Assembly (NCBI RefSeq): GCF_000380245.2 | Contig: NZ_HG428741.1 | Location: forward strand, 995,435-1,059,434 | DNA length: 64,000 bases | Direction of reading: 5' to 3' | DNA from: Bacillus massiliigorillae | Lineage (GTDB): Bacteria; Bacillota; Bacilli; Bacillales; DSM-1321 | In this document: piece by piece, positions 26,666-36,081 of the stretch | How the letters are laid out: each line of letters starts with the position of its first letter | How positions within the stretch are numbered: position 1 is the stretch's first letter | The notes under the pieces: model-generated | Seen by the model: the letters and a program-made list of their open reading frames with translations, nothing else | Told to the model about the DNA's origin: nothing | Databases searched by the model: none | Position numbers and translations under genes: made by a program

Positions 26666-27469
26666 ATGAATTTAAAGCAATACTATTATTCAACTACAAT
26701 TATATATTTGAATCTTTCTCTATTTGCTGTAGCGCTAAGTGTCATTATGTTTATAGTTAATTTCATTTTGTTTAATAAGAGTGGGATTTATGGGAGTACA
26801 ATTCTCTTTATGTTTTTAAGTTGTGTGTATTTTATTTGTTCGCTTGTTTATAAAAGGCGATATAAAAGTGTACCGAGCGTTTTTTCACCAAGTAGCAAAA
26901 CTCTTTTGGAGGAAAAGGATGTTTTGATGGTGTTTATGCCAGCTCCTACCCTTAGAGTATTGTTATTCAACGGGAAGGGGCAGTTGCTTGGTGAAATCAA
27001 TGATTCAAATACATCTTGGTATAAGTGGTTTATTCCTAATAATTTATTATCACTTATGCCAAACGCTTATGTATTAACGGATTGTAAGGGAAATATATTA
27101 GCGACTTTTGAAGTGAATCGATGGTTTTCTAATGATATGGTTTTCTATGATGAAATGGGCGAAGAGATTGGTTTTTATCAGGAAGATTGGAAGAAATCAT
27201 TAGTGCGGTATAATGGGGCGGTGAGGGCTAGTGATGGTTCTATTCGAATGAATATAGATATAAGTGTTTTTTTGCAATCGTTTATTATTCCTACGCAGGA
27301 AGGGAAGATGCTAGCATCTTATCAAAAGGGGTGGATGCCTTTAGAATGGGCAGAACGATTTAAAGAACTGAATACACCTATCCTCACATTTACTTCGTTG
27401 ACTACAAAAAATGATCGATTATGTATATATGGTTTATGTGCTCGTTTATTAAGTAATTGTAAAAATTAA
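26666..27469 (+). CDS. Hypothetical membrane protein with tubby/LURP-like C-terminal region
   Basis: 267 residues. Two membrane helices near the N-terminus (about 13-33 and 42-62), then a soluble β-rich part with repeated strand motifs: LLFNGKGQLLGEI, YVLTDCKGNILATFEV, VFYDEMGEEIGFY. Such 'property of x-G-x-I/L' strands resemble the tubby C-terminal-like (scramblase/LURP-one) fold seen in some Bacillus proteins. The assignment is by pattern only; function unknown. AAGGTGG ribosome binding site. Confidence 0.55.
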   Translation: MNLKQYYYSTTIIYLNLSLFAVALSVIMFIVNFILFNKSGIYGSTILFMFLSCVYFICSLVYKRRYKSVPSVFSPSSKTLLEEKDVLMVFMPAPTLRVLLFNGKGQLLGEINDSNTSWYKWFIPNNLLSLMPNAYVLTDCKGNILATFEVNRWFSNDMVFYDEMGEEIGFYQEDWKKSLVRYNGAVRASDGSIRMNIDISVFLQSFIIPTQEGKMLASYQKGWMPLEWAERFKELNTPILTFTSLTTKNDRLCIYGLCARLLSNCKN

Positions 27470-27550
27470 AATTTTTCAGGCATATCTTAAGTAATCTAAA
27501 AAGTTTTTTGGTATAATTTGAAAAAATACATAAAGCAAAGTGGGGTTACT

Positions 27551-28117
27551 ATGAAAAGTTTAGAAGAAATTTTAGCATTTAACGAAAAATTCGTAGAGAA
27601 CAAAGATTATGAAGCATTTATAACAGACAAATTTCCGGATAAACGTATGGTAATTCTAAGTTGTATGGATACTCGTCTTGTAGAATTGCTTCCTAAAGCG
27701 ATGAATATTCGAAATGGTGACGTGAAAATCATTAAAACAGCAGGTGCTGTCGTTTCGCATCCATTTGGTAGTGTTATGCGTAGTATTATGGTTGCAATTT
27801 ATGAATTGAAGGCTGATGAAGTGTATGTAATTGGTCATCATGATTGTGGTATGTCTGCTGTATCAGTAGATAAAATGGTTGAGAAAATGAAGGAGCGTAA
27901 TGTTTCGCCTGAAATCTTTTCAACTCTTGAACATTCAGGAATTGATATTGAAGCTTGGTTAAGAGGTTTTAAAGATGTTTCTGAAAGTGTACAAAACAGT
28001 GTGGAAGTGATTAAAAATCACCCATTAATGCCGGGTGATGTAAACGTTCATGGCTTAGTAATTGACCCTGCAACTGGTAAGTTAGATGTAGTTGTAGATG
28101 GAAGTAAAAATAAATAA
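27551..28117 (+). CDS. β-class carbonic anhydrase, YtiB-like
   Basis: 188 residues. Zinc ligands Cys38 (SCMDTR), His96 and Cys99 (GHHDCGM) with Asp40-Arg42 dyad. It hydrates CO2 reversibly in the cytoplasm. ATG 27551 is the start that matches the family and follows GTGGGG; a longer frame begins in the leader. Monocistronic, terminator follows. Confidence 0.88.
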   Translation: MKSLEEILAFNEKFVENKDYEAFITDKFPDKRMVILSCMDTRLVELLPKAMNIRNGDVKIIKTAGAVVSHPFGSVMRSIMVAIYELKADEVYVIGHHDCGMSAVSVDKMVEKMKERNVSPEIFSTLEHSGIDIEAWLRGFKDVSESVQNSVEVIKNHPLMPGDVNVHGLVIDPATGKLDVVVDGSKNK

Positions 28118-28140
28118 GAATAATAAAAATATCAATACAA

Positions 28141-28173
28141 AAAAACGTCTAGGCTTTTAGTCTAGACGTTTTT
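28141..28173 (+). terminator. Terminator of the carbonic anhydrase gene
   Basis: AAAAACGTCTAG (28141-28152) and CTAGACGTTTTT (28162-28173) form an exact 12-bp stem. A second short inverted repeat at 28194-28217 may terminate in the opposite direction. Confidence 0.8.
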
Positions 28174-28340
28174 AGATTTTTTTATAAATAAAAAAACGAA
28201 CTTAGTCTTGTTCGCTTCCTAATTGTTATGATAAAATGTAAGTTGGAACACACAATTAATAAATAGTTTATATGTATCCAATTTAATTTTACATCAAATT
28301 ATCACTGTTGTCAACTATTATTTTTAGGAGAGTGACTAGA

Positions 28341-30680
28341 ATGACTGAATTTAATCACGATCGCAAACAAGAAGAGCTTCGCATTCAAAAGGTTTTAATA
28401 GAGATAAATAATAAAATCACTAAATTAAATCAAGACTCAGGTGGTTTAAAGAGTGATGTCATTCAGCTACGAAAAACCTTTTGGGATGATGTAACAGTGA
28501 ATATAGATAACCCTGAGGAAGCGGTGGAAACACTGGCGAGTATAAAGCAACAATCCGAAATGTTGTCTGAAAGAGAGCGAACGCACCAACAAATACACAA
28601 ACAATTAAAGACTTTAATGCGTTTACAAGATTCTCCGTATTTTGGAAGAGTAGATTTTTGGGAGAATGGTGAAACAAATAAAGATGTTGTCTATCTTGGT
28701 ATTGCTTCCTTAATGGATGAAAATGAAGAAGATTTTCTAATTTATGATTGGCGAGCGCCTATCTCAAGTATTTATTATGATTACTCTCCAGGACCGGCAC
28801 AATATGAAACGATGGATGGAATTATTCAAGGTGAAATGGATTTAAAGCGCCAGTTTATCACCAAAAATGGAGAAATCCAAAGTATGTTTGATACAGGTGT
28901 AACGATTGGGGACGAACTATTAAAAGAAGTACTTGGAAATAATGCGAATACTCAAATGAAAAATATTGTAGCCACTATCCAAAAGGAACAAAATCAAATT
29001 ATTCGAAATGAAAACAGTAAATATCTTATTGTTCAAGGTGTTGCTGGGAGTGGGAAAACATCAGCCGCACTACAAAGAGTTGCTTATTTATTGTATCGAC
29101 ATCTGAATGAACTTAGAGCTGAAAATATTATGCTTTTTTCGCCAAATCCTTTGTTTAATAGCTATGTAGCTACTGTACTGCCAGACTTAGGAGAAGACAA
29201 TATGCAGCAAGCTACATATCAAGAATATGTAGAGAAACGAATCCATGGTGAATTTAAAGTTGAAGGTCCATTTGAGCAAATGGAATATGTACTGACACAG
29301 CAAAATGAACCATCCTTTAATGATCGTATGCAAGGGATACAATATAAAGCTAGCTTGGATTTTAAAGTATTAATTGATGATTATTTAGACTTTCTTTCAA
29401 AGCAACAACTTATATTTAAAACAATCCGTTTTCGCGGAGAAACGTTGATTACAAGGAAGCAAATTGCGGAATATTTCTATTCTTTAGATTCAACGATGTC
29501 TATATCTAACCGGATGGAGGAAGTGAAAAAATGGTTATTAAAAGAAGTAAAGAAAAAGGAGAAAATAGAAAGAACTAAGGAATGGGCAATAGAAGAAGCT
29601 GAGTTAATGGAAAACGAACAGTTTATTAATGCTTATCAAGAATTGCAAAGTAAAGGGGCATATTCTGAGAATACATTTAATGACTTCGATCAAGAACAGA
29701 TGCTATTAGCTAAGCAGGTAGTTCAAAAGCATTTTAAACCGATTATTCTTGCGATAAAGCAATTAAAGTTCATCCATTTTCGAGCAATTTATCAGCAATT
29801 GTTTGATTTACAAAGAGGGATGTCTTTAATAAATGTTCCTGTTAATTGGCAAGAGATTTGTCGTTATACATTAGAGAAAATTCGAAAACGTGAATTATAT
29901 TATGAAGATACAACGCCTTATTTGTACCTAAAGGAACAAATAGAAGGAAGTAGTATGAACACTATGATACGTCATTTATTTATTGATGAGGCTCAAGACT
30001 ATTCACCTTTTCAATTTGCGGTATTAAAGCAATGGTTTCCGTATTGTAAGATGACGATTTTAGGCGATTTCAATCAAGCTATTTTTGCTCATACGCTAAA
30101 TGCACCATCTTTATTATCTAGTGATATATTTCATGATGGTAAACAAGAAAATATGATATTAACGAAAAGTTATCGATCTACTAGACAAATAATTGAGTTT
30201 ACGAAGCATATTATCTTGGGTGGAGAAATAATCGAGGCCTTTAACAGAAATGGAAAAAAACCAACATATATCGAAGTAGAAAATGAGGAAATGTTACAGT
30301 TGCAATTAGTGCAGTTATTAAAACAGTTACAGGAATCAAACTATCAAACGATTGCTGTTATATGCAAAACAAATGCAGAAAGTATGCGAGCATATGAAGC
30401 GCTAGTTAATGAGATAAATATTCAATTTATGAGTCAAACAACATATACGTTCACAAAAGGTATTTTAGTCTTACCGGCGTATTTAGCAAAAGGAATAGAA
30501 TTTGATGCAGTAATCATTTATGATGCATCTCAATATAGTAATGAAAGCAGTGTTGAGCGCAAGTTGTTTTACACGGCTTGTACGAGAGCAATGCATGAAC
30601 TTCATGTATTTGCGTCAGGGGAAAAGACACCGTTTATGAAACGGATTCCGATGTTAGCTTATGACTCTAATCAAATTTAG
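28341..30680 (+). CDS. helD: RNA polymerase recycling helicase HelD (UvrD-like)
   Basis: 779 residues, close to HelD/YvgS of B. subtilis. An N-terminal coiled-coil arm (about 1-100, high Lys/Glu/Gln) precedes a split superfamily 1 helicase: Walker A GVAGSGKTSAALQR near residue 233, Walker B LFIDEAQDYSPFQF near residue 550, motif IV-like LTKSYRST, and a C-terminal motif V/VI region with AKGIEFDAV and YTACTRAM. HelD releases stalled RNA polymerase from DNA. Start ATG 28341 follows AGGAGAG; an upstream in-frame start lacks one. Confidence 0.87.
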   Translation: MTEFNHDRKQEELRIQKVLIEINNKITKLNQDSGGLKSDVIQLRKTFWDDVTVNIDNPEEAVETLASIKQQSEMLSERERTHQQIHKQLKTLMRLQDSPYFGRVDFWENGETNKDVVYLGIASLMDENEEDFLIYDWRAPISSIYYDYSPGPAQYETMDGIIQGEMDLKRQFITKNGEIQSMFDTGVTIGDELLKEVLGNNANTQMKNIVATIQKEQNQIIRNENSKYLIVQGVAGSGKTSAALQRVAYLLYRHLNELRAENIMLFSPNPLFNSYVATVLPDLGEDNMQQATYQEYVEKRIHGEFKVEGPFEQMEYVLTQQNEPSFNDRMQGIQYKASLDFKVLIDDYLDFLSKQQLIFKTIRFRGETLITRKQIAEYFYSLDSTMSISNRMEEVKKWLLKEVKKKEKIERTKEWAIEEAELMENEQFINAYQELQSKGAYSENTFNDFDQEQMLLAKQVVQKHFKPIILAIKQLKFIHFRAIYQQLFDLQRGMSLINVPVNWQEICRYTLEKIRKRELYYEDTTPYLYLKEQIEGSSMNTMIRHLFIDEAQDYSPFQFAVLKQWFPYCKMTILGDFNQAIFAHTLNAPSLLSSDIFHDGKQENMILTKSYRSTRQIIEFTKHIILGGEIIEAFNRNGKKPTYIEVENEEMLQLQLVQLLKQLQESNYQTIAVICKTNAESMRAYEALVNEINIQFMSQTTYTFTKGILVLPAYLAKGIEFDAVIIYDASQYSNESSVERKLFYTACTRAMHELHVFASGEKTPFMKRIPMLAYDSNQI

Positions 30681-30788
30681 CAATGTTAATTCTCAAAATT
30701 TCCACACCTCACTATACTCTTTGCTACAATTATATTAAGATGTATTAATAAAATACATTGTAGACACGTACATAGATGGGGGATTAAT

Positions 30789-31768
30789 ATGGAATTGGAA
30801 TTTGTGAAATGTCATGGTTCAAGTAATGATTTTTTGATATTAGATGAATATAGCCATTCATTACAATTATCGGATGATGAAAGAGCACAGCTTACATTAA
30901 CGATGTGTAATCGAGAAACAGGTATCGGTGCAGATGGCATTTTGTTTTTCAAAAAAGTGATATAGCAGATGGGAAAATGCGCGTATTCAATTCTGATGGT
31001 TCGGAAGCGTCAATGTGTGGTAATGGCTTACGTTGTGTGGCACGTTATGCATGTGAGTTGTTAGGGAAGCAGCAACTTTCCATTGAGACAATGAAGGCAG
31101 TTTTAGCAGTGGAACAAACAGAAGATATTTTTGAAAATATTCCTACTTTCAAAGTGGAAATTTCTCCTGTATCATTCGCTGTTAAAGATTTACCATTCAA
31201 CGCTAATAGTGAAACTTTCATTAATCAAGAGTTGAAAGAGTTAGCTCCAGGATTAACATTTACTGCGGTAGCTGTTCCGAATCCGCATTTTATTACAATT
31301 GTTGATTCAGAAGTATTAGCTAGCGATGTTCAAGAGAAATTATCGACTTATGTAAATGGTAAAAACCCATATTTTCCTGACGGTGTTAATGTGAGCTTTG
31401 TTAAATTGCTGGAAAGTGGAAGTATTTTCGTGAAAACATTTGAAAGAGGCGTGGGATTCACAAATGCTTGTGGAACGGCAATGAGTGCTTCAACGCTTGT
31501 TACGTGCTTGCAAGGTGAAAACAAGGTTGAAGAAAACATCGCAGTTTATAATCCTGGTGGAAAAGTAAACTGTCAAGTTCATAAAAACAATGATACTTAC
31601 ACAATTGATTTAATCGGAAATGCCACATATGAATTTGAAGTACAAGTAGAGCTGAATGATGCATTAACAGCATTTTCAACTACAAGTAAAAAAGAATTTC
31701 CAGAAGAAACAGTAGCCTATCGTGCTATGCAAGAAGCTTGTCAGCAATATGCGAAAAACTATATTTAA
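30789..31768 (+). pseudogene. dapF: Diaminopimelate epimerase DapF-like, frameshifted in this sequence
   Basis: DapF converts LL- to meso-diaminopimelate for lysine and peptidoglycan. The frame from ATG 30789 reads MELEFVKCHGSSNDFLI... to GIGADGILFF and stops at TAG 30963. The rest, from KMRVFNSDGSEASMCGNG onward, is in another frame. One extra base in the T5/A6 run near 30944-30955 joins them. Both catalytic Cys are present (CGNGLRC and NACGTAMS). About 326 residues when repaired, roughly 40 longer than B. subtilis DapF at the C-terminus, and the second active-site block is ERGVGFTNACGTA rather than the usual ERGVGETLACGTG, so it may be a divergent paralogue. Confidence 0.78.
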
Positions 31769-31779
31769 AAACAGAAAGT

Positions 31780-31833
31780 CTGCAATAAAGAGAAATGAGA
31801 AATTTTTCTCTTTATTGCAGCTTTTTCTTTTTT
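31780..31833 (+). terminator. Terminator after dapF
   Basis: CTGCAATAAAGAGAAA and TTTCTCTTTATTGCAG form an exact 16-bp stem, then CTTTTTCTTTTTT. Confidence 0.85.
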
Positions 31834-32019
31834 AGGCTGGGTATACGATGAAACCTATTACTCTTTAAGTCGTATTATTATCAGGCTATGTTAAACAGAA
31901 GGTACATAGTGACATAATGAATTGTTTTTGGAGGAGATAGTAGAGTTATTAAACGATTGAAATAAAAGAAAACGTACAAAATAATATATATTGTATTCAT
32001 TGCAGAAGGAGAATAAAAT

Positions 32020-32682
32020 TTGAATTCTATAAAAGTAGAAAGACTAACGAAGAAAAATATTCAATATATTATTTTAATCGCATGTTTGATTGTTGTATAT
32101 TCATTCGTATTTTCTTGGCTTGTCGATGAATTAAAAGAGAATGAATTGCGAAATTTTGATTATACGATTATTGAGTTCATTCAAAGTCATATTTCTGATC
32201 GGTTAACGTTTGTTATGAAAGCCATTACGTTTTTTGGTGGAAAACTAGGTATCGTTCTTGGTGTGCTTATTGCATCAACTATATTTTTCTTTTTTAAGAA
32301 GCGGTATGCATTATATTTAATCCTATCATCAGGCTTAGGAGCGCTATTCAATTATTTCTTGAAATGGTTGTTCCAAAGAGAACGTCCTGACTTTTATCCG
32401 CTAATTGTGGAGCATGGCTATAGTTTTCCGAGTGGGCATAGTATGGCTTCTTTTATTTTTTATACATCATTAGCAGTTGTTTTAGCTAAGGTTGCTAAAA
32501 ATAAGCTATTAGATATAGTAATTGCGATTTCATTTGCAGTTATTGTGCTGTTAATTGGTATTAGCCGCATATATTTAGGCGTTCATTTCCCAAGTGATGT
32601 GGTGGCTGGATTTGCTGCGGGGGGATTTTGGGTTTGTATATGTGGGCTAGCCTTAAATTACTATGAGTTTAGACATAGATAG
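32020..32682 (+). CDS. PAP2-family membrane phosphatase
   Basis: 220 residues with about six membrane helices. The three phosphatase motifs are KWLFQRERP (near 118), PSGHSMAS (near 139) and SRIYLGVHFPSDVVAG (near 187). Enzymes of this type dephosphorylate undecaprenyl diphosphate or phosphatidic-acid-like lipids. TTG 32020 is the start, seven bases after AAGGAGA. Monocistronic; the S-box element follows. Confidence 0.85.
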   Translation: MNSIKVERLTKKNIQYIILIACLIVVYSFVFSWLVDELKENELRNFDYTIIEFIQSHISDRLTFVMKAITFFGGKLGIVLGVLIASTIFFFFKKRYALYLILSSGLGALFNYFLKWLFQRERPDFYPLIVEHGYSFPSGHSMASFIFYTSLAVVLAKVAKNKLLDIVIAISFAVIVLLIGISRIYLGVHFPSDVVAGFAAGGFWVCICGLALNYYEFRHR

Positions 32683-32821
32683 TAGACTATAATTGTTCGC
32701 GATAGGAACGTTCGCAAAGTACAATTAATATAATATTTACAAGTTTCAGGAAAATCCATTGACAAAAAACCATTTCATTATTATGATAAAAAAATGAAAT
32801 ATCAAAAAATTAAATAATATA

Positions 32822-32923
32822 CTCTTATCTAGAGAGGCGGAGGGACTGGCCCTGAGATGCCCGGCAACCATCATTTATGAACGGTGCCAATGCCAGTAGA
32901 AATAAAATTCTAGTCGATGAGAG
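32822..32923 (+). promoter_or_regulatory. SAM-I (S-box) riboswitch
   Basis: P1 is CTCTTATC (32822-32829) with GATGAGAG (32916-32923). Between them lie the conserved GAGGGACTGGCCC, GATGCCCGGCAACC and GGTGCCAATGCC blocks of the S-box aptamer. High SAM would favour the terminator at 32950-32981 and shut off metI-yitJ-metH. Confidence 0.95.
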
Positions 32924-32949
32924 CGAGAAGTTACAGTTATATGATTACT

Positions 32950-32981
32950 AGCGCTCTTTCTGAATAGAAGGGCGCTTTTTG
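32950..32981 (+). terminator. S-box expression platform terminator
   Basis: AGCGCTCTTTCT pairs with AGAAGGGCGCT and is followed by TTTTTG. The right side of P1 plus GAGAGCGAGAAG can pair with the 5' arm as the antiterminator. Confidence 0.85.
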
Positions 32982-33019
32982 TATGCATACGAAAACAAGA
33001 TGTTAATGGGGGATGAAAT

Positions 33020-34180
33020 ATGAATATTGAAACGAAATTAGTTCAAGCGGGAACAAAGAAAGATCCTGCAACGGGTTCTATTAGTACGCCAATCTATCAA
33101 AATGCTACATTTGAGCATCCAGAGCTCGGTAGAAGCACTGGCTTTGATTATTCAAGAACGGCTAATCCAACTAGAAAGGCTTTAGAAGAAGCGATTGCTA
33201 TACTAGAAGAAGGAAATGCAGGCTTTGCTTTTTCTTCGGGGATGGCGGCGATTACAACTGTTCTATTCCTATTTAAATCTGGTGATCATATTGTGATATC
33301 GGACGATTTATATGGAGGGACGTATCGTTTGTTGGAAGAGATTTTCGTTAACTATGGTATTTCAGCCACTTATGTTGACACTTCGTGTATTAGTCAAGTA
33401 GAAGAAGCAATTAAAGAAGAAACGGTTGCATTGTTTATTGAAACACCAACAAATCCATTGATGAAAATAACAGATTTGGCGGCAATTAGTAAGCTAGCAA
33501 AAGAAAATGACTTATTAACCATTGTAGATAATACATTTTTAACACCATTCTTACAAAAACCAATTCAATCTGGTGCGGATATTGTAATTCATAGTGCCTC
33601 TAAATATATCGGTGGACATAATGATGTAATAGGTGGTTTAGTCGTTACTGCTACAGAAGAATTAAGTGCAAAAGTAGGAAGATTACAAAATAGTGCGGGT
33701 GCTATACTTGGGCCGCAAGATTCGTGGTTATTATTACGCGGTTTGAAGACATTAGCAATCAGAATGGAACGACAACAAGAAAATGCTCAAAAAATTGCTG
33801 AATGGCTTGAAAAACATGAATTGGTGAAGAGTGTTTATTATCCTGGTTTGGCAAATCATCCTGGTAGAGAAATAATGGAGAAGCAATGTAGTGGCTTTGG
33901 TGCTATGATTTCCTTTGAAGTTACGGAAGTGTCCATCGTTGCAGATTTGTTGAAAAATGTAAATGTTATTAGTTTTGCAGAAAGCTTAGGTGGTGTAGAA
34001 TCACTTATAACATATCCTACTACGCAAACGCATGCTGATATTCCAAAAGAATATCGTGAAGAAAAGGGTGTAAGTGATTATTTATTACGCTTTTCAATAG
34101 GAATTGAAAATGTGCAAGATTTAATTGCGGATTTAAATCAAGCTTTTCAATGTAGTAAACAAAAAATTATCCATTCATAA
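33020..34180 (+). CDS. metI: Cystathionine γ-synthase / O-acylhomoserine thiolyase MetI
   Basis: 386 residues, PLP-dependent Cys/Met metabolism family. The PLP-binding Lys195 lies in HSASKYIGGHND. N-terminal YQNATFEHPELG and DYSRTANPTRKALE are typical of MetI of bacilli, which makes cystathionine or homocysteine from an acylated homoserine. It lies under S-box control and is followed after 56 bp by yitJ. metC, the usual neighbour of metI in B. subtilis, is not here. Confidence 0.88.
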   Translation: MNIETKLVQAGTKKDPATGSISTPIYQNATFEHPELGRSTGFDYSRTANPTRKALEEAIAILEEGNAGFAFSSGMAAITTVLFLFKSGDHIVISDDLYGGTYRLLEEIFVNYGISATYVDTSCISQVEEAIKEETVALFIETPTNPLMKITDLAAISKLAKENDLLTIVDNTFLTPFLQKPIQSGADIVIHSASKYIGGHNDVIGGLVVTATEELSAKVGRLQNSAGAILGPQDSWLLLRGLKTLAIRMERQQENAQKIAEWLEKHELVKSVYYPGLANHPGREIMEKQCSGFGAMISFEVTEVSIVADLLKNVNVISFAESLGGVESLITYPTTQTHADIPKEYREEKGVSDYLLRFSIGIENVQDLIADLNQAFQCSKQKIIHS

Positions 34181-34236
34181 TAGAATAAAAGAAAACTAGA
34201 GGCAGTTGCTAACAAAATATTTGAGGTGAAGACTTC

Positions 34237-36081
34237 GTGAACTTTCGTGACGAAATACAGAATAGAATTTTAATTGGAGAAGGTGCAATGGGCACACTTC
34301 TATATTCAACAGGTGTGGATCAATGCTATGAAGAATTAAACATCATTAATCCTGATTTAGTAAGAAGCGTCCATCAGGCATATGTGCATGCTGGCTCCGA
34401 TATTTTACAATCGAATACGTACGGTGCGAATCATTATAAGCTGAAACGATATGGACTAGAAGATAAAGTATCATCTATAAATCGCGAAGGAATGAGAATC
34501 GCGAAAAGTGCCGCTTTGGAACATAATTTTGTCTTTGGAACAATCGGTGCTACTAGGAGCCTACGTAAGTCGGATATTACTTTAGAAGAAATTAAAAGAA
34601 ATTTCAGAGAACAACTTTTTAGTTTACTGCTAGAAAATCCAGATGGGCTTATATTAGAAACATTTTATGATTTTGAAGAAATGGAAACGGTGCTGAAAAT
34701 CGCTAGACAAGAAACACCATTACCGATTATCGCAAACATCTCCCTTCATGAAATAGGTTATTTACAAAATGGCATGCATTTAAGTGAAGCATTGCCTATT
34801 TTAGAAGATATGGGAGCAGATGCAGTTGGTGTAAACTGTCGCTTAGGCCCTCATCATACTATTCGTTCTTTAGAACAAGTGCCAGTACCATCCAAGTCGG
34901 TATTAAGTGCGTATCCGAATGCTAGTTTACCAGAGTATATTGATGGACGATTACAATACGAAACAAATGCAGAATATTTCGGTAAAAGCGCACTACTCCT
35001 AAGAGAACAAGGTGTAAGAATCATTGGTGGTTGCTGTGGTACAACGCCAAGTCATATTGAAGAAGTAAAGAAAAATTTAAATGGGCTTCCACCGATATTT
35101 GAAAAAAATGTTTCTCCTAGAAAAATTGAAGTGAATGAAACAGCACAGCAAGAAAATGAGGAAGCGCTATATAAAAAAGTAGAACATAAACGAACTATAC
35201 TAGTAGAATTAGATCCTCCTAAAAAATTAGATATTTCAGCGTATTTAGAAGGAACTAAAGCATTAATCGAGGCTGGAGCTGATACTATTACGATGGCGGA
35301 CAATTCTCTAGCTTCACCACGTATTAGTAATATGGCTATGGGTTCTATTTTGAAGCAACAAGGCGTTAATCCACTCGTTCATTTAACATGTCGAGATCAT
35401 AATTTAATTGGATTACAATCACATTTAATGGGGCTTCACACATTAGGATTAGATGAAATTCTTGTTATTACTGGTGATCCGTCAAAAGTGGGAGATTTTC
35501 CAGGAGCAACATCCGTTTACGATGTATCTTCTATGGATTTAATTAGCTTAGTGAAGCAATATAATGATGGTCTATCATATAGCGGAAAACCATTAGGGCA
35601 GAAAACAAATTTCAAAGTTGCAGCGGCTTTTAATCCGAATGTGAAGTACCTTCATAAAGCGGTTGGACGAATGGAAAGAAAGATAAAAGCTGGTGCAGAC
35701 TCATTCTTAACGCAGCCTATCTATTCTGTGAATCAAGTAGAGGAAATCTATCAAGCTACAAAACATATAACAGCACCAATATTCATGGGAATTATGCCTT
35801 TAACAAGCTATCGTAATGCGGAATATATTCATCATGAAGTTCCGGGAATTACACTTCCTGATTCAGTTCTTCGTGCGATGGAAAAGGCAGGGAATGATCG
35901 TGTGCAAGCGGAGAGAGAAGGATTAGCTATTGCTAAAGAGTTGGTACAAGCAACGATGGAACGTTTCAAAGGTATTTATTTAATTACACCATTTTTGCGA
36001 TATAACATTACGGTAGAACTAACAAAATTCGTTCGCGAAATAGATGCAAAGCAGAAAGAGGAAGTGATCGTCTATGAGTAA
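34237..36081 (+). CDS. yitJ: Bifunctional homocysteine S-methyltransferase / methylenetetrahydrofolate reductase YitJ
   Basis: 614 residues. N-terminal homocysteine S-methyltransferase domain (about 1-290) with the zinc ligands at GVNC and the GGCCGTTPSHIEE block near residue 265. The C-terminal MTHFR TIM barrel (about 315-610) has TMADNSLASPRISNMAMG and LVITGDPSKVGDFPGAT. It supplies 5-methyl-THF for MetH and may transfer methyl groups itself. GTG 34237 is preceded by GAGGTGAAG. The 3' end overlaps metH by 8 bases. Confidence 0.92.
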   Translation: MNFRDEIQNRILIGEGAMGTLLYSTGVDQCYEELNIINPDLVRSVHQAYVHAGSDILQSNTYGANHYKLKRYGLEDKVSSINREGMRIAKSAALEHNFVFGTIGATRSLRKSDITLEEIKRNFREQLFSLLLENPDGLILETFYDFEEMETVLKIARQETPLPIIANISLHEIGYLQNGMHLSEALPILEDMGADAVGVNCRLGPHHTIRSLEQVPVPSKSVLSAYPNASLPEYIDGRLQYETNAEYFGKSALLLREQGVRIIGGCCGTTPSHIEEVKKNLNGLPPIFEKNVSPRKIEVNETAQQENEEALYKKVEHKRTILVELDPPKKLDISAYLEGTKALIEAGADTITMADNSLASPRISNMAMGSILKQQGVNPLVHLTCRDHNLIGLQSHLMGLHTLGLDEILVITGDPSKVGDFPGATSVYDVSSMDLISLVKQYNDGLSYSGKPLGQKTNFKVAAAFNPNVKYLHKAVGRMERKIKAGADSFLTQPIYSVNQVEEIYQATKHITAPIFMGIMPLTSYRNAEYIHHEVPGITLPDSVLRAMEKAGNDRVQAEREGLAIAKELVQATMERFKGIYLITPFLRYNITVELTKFVREIDAKQKEEVIVYE

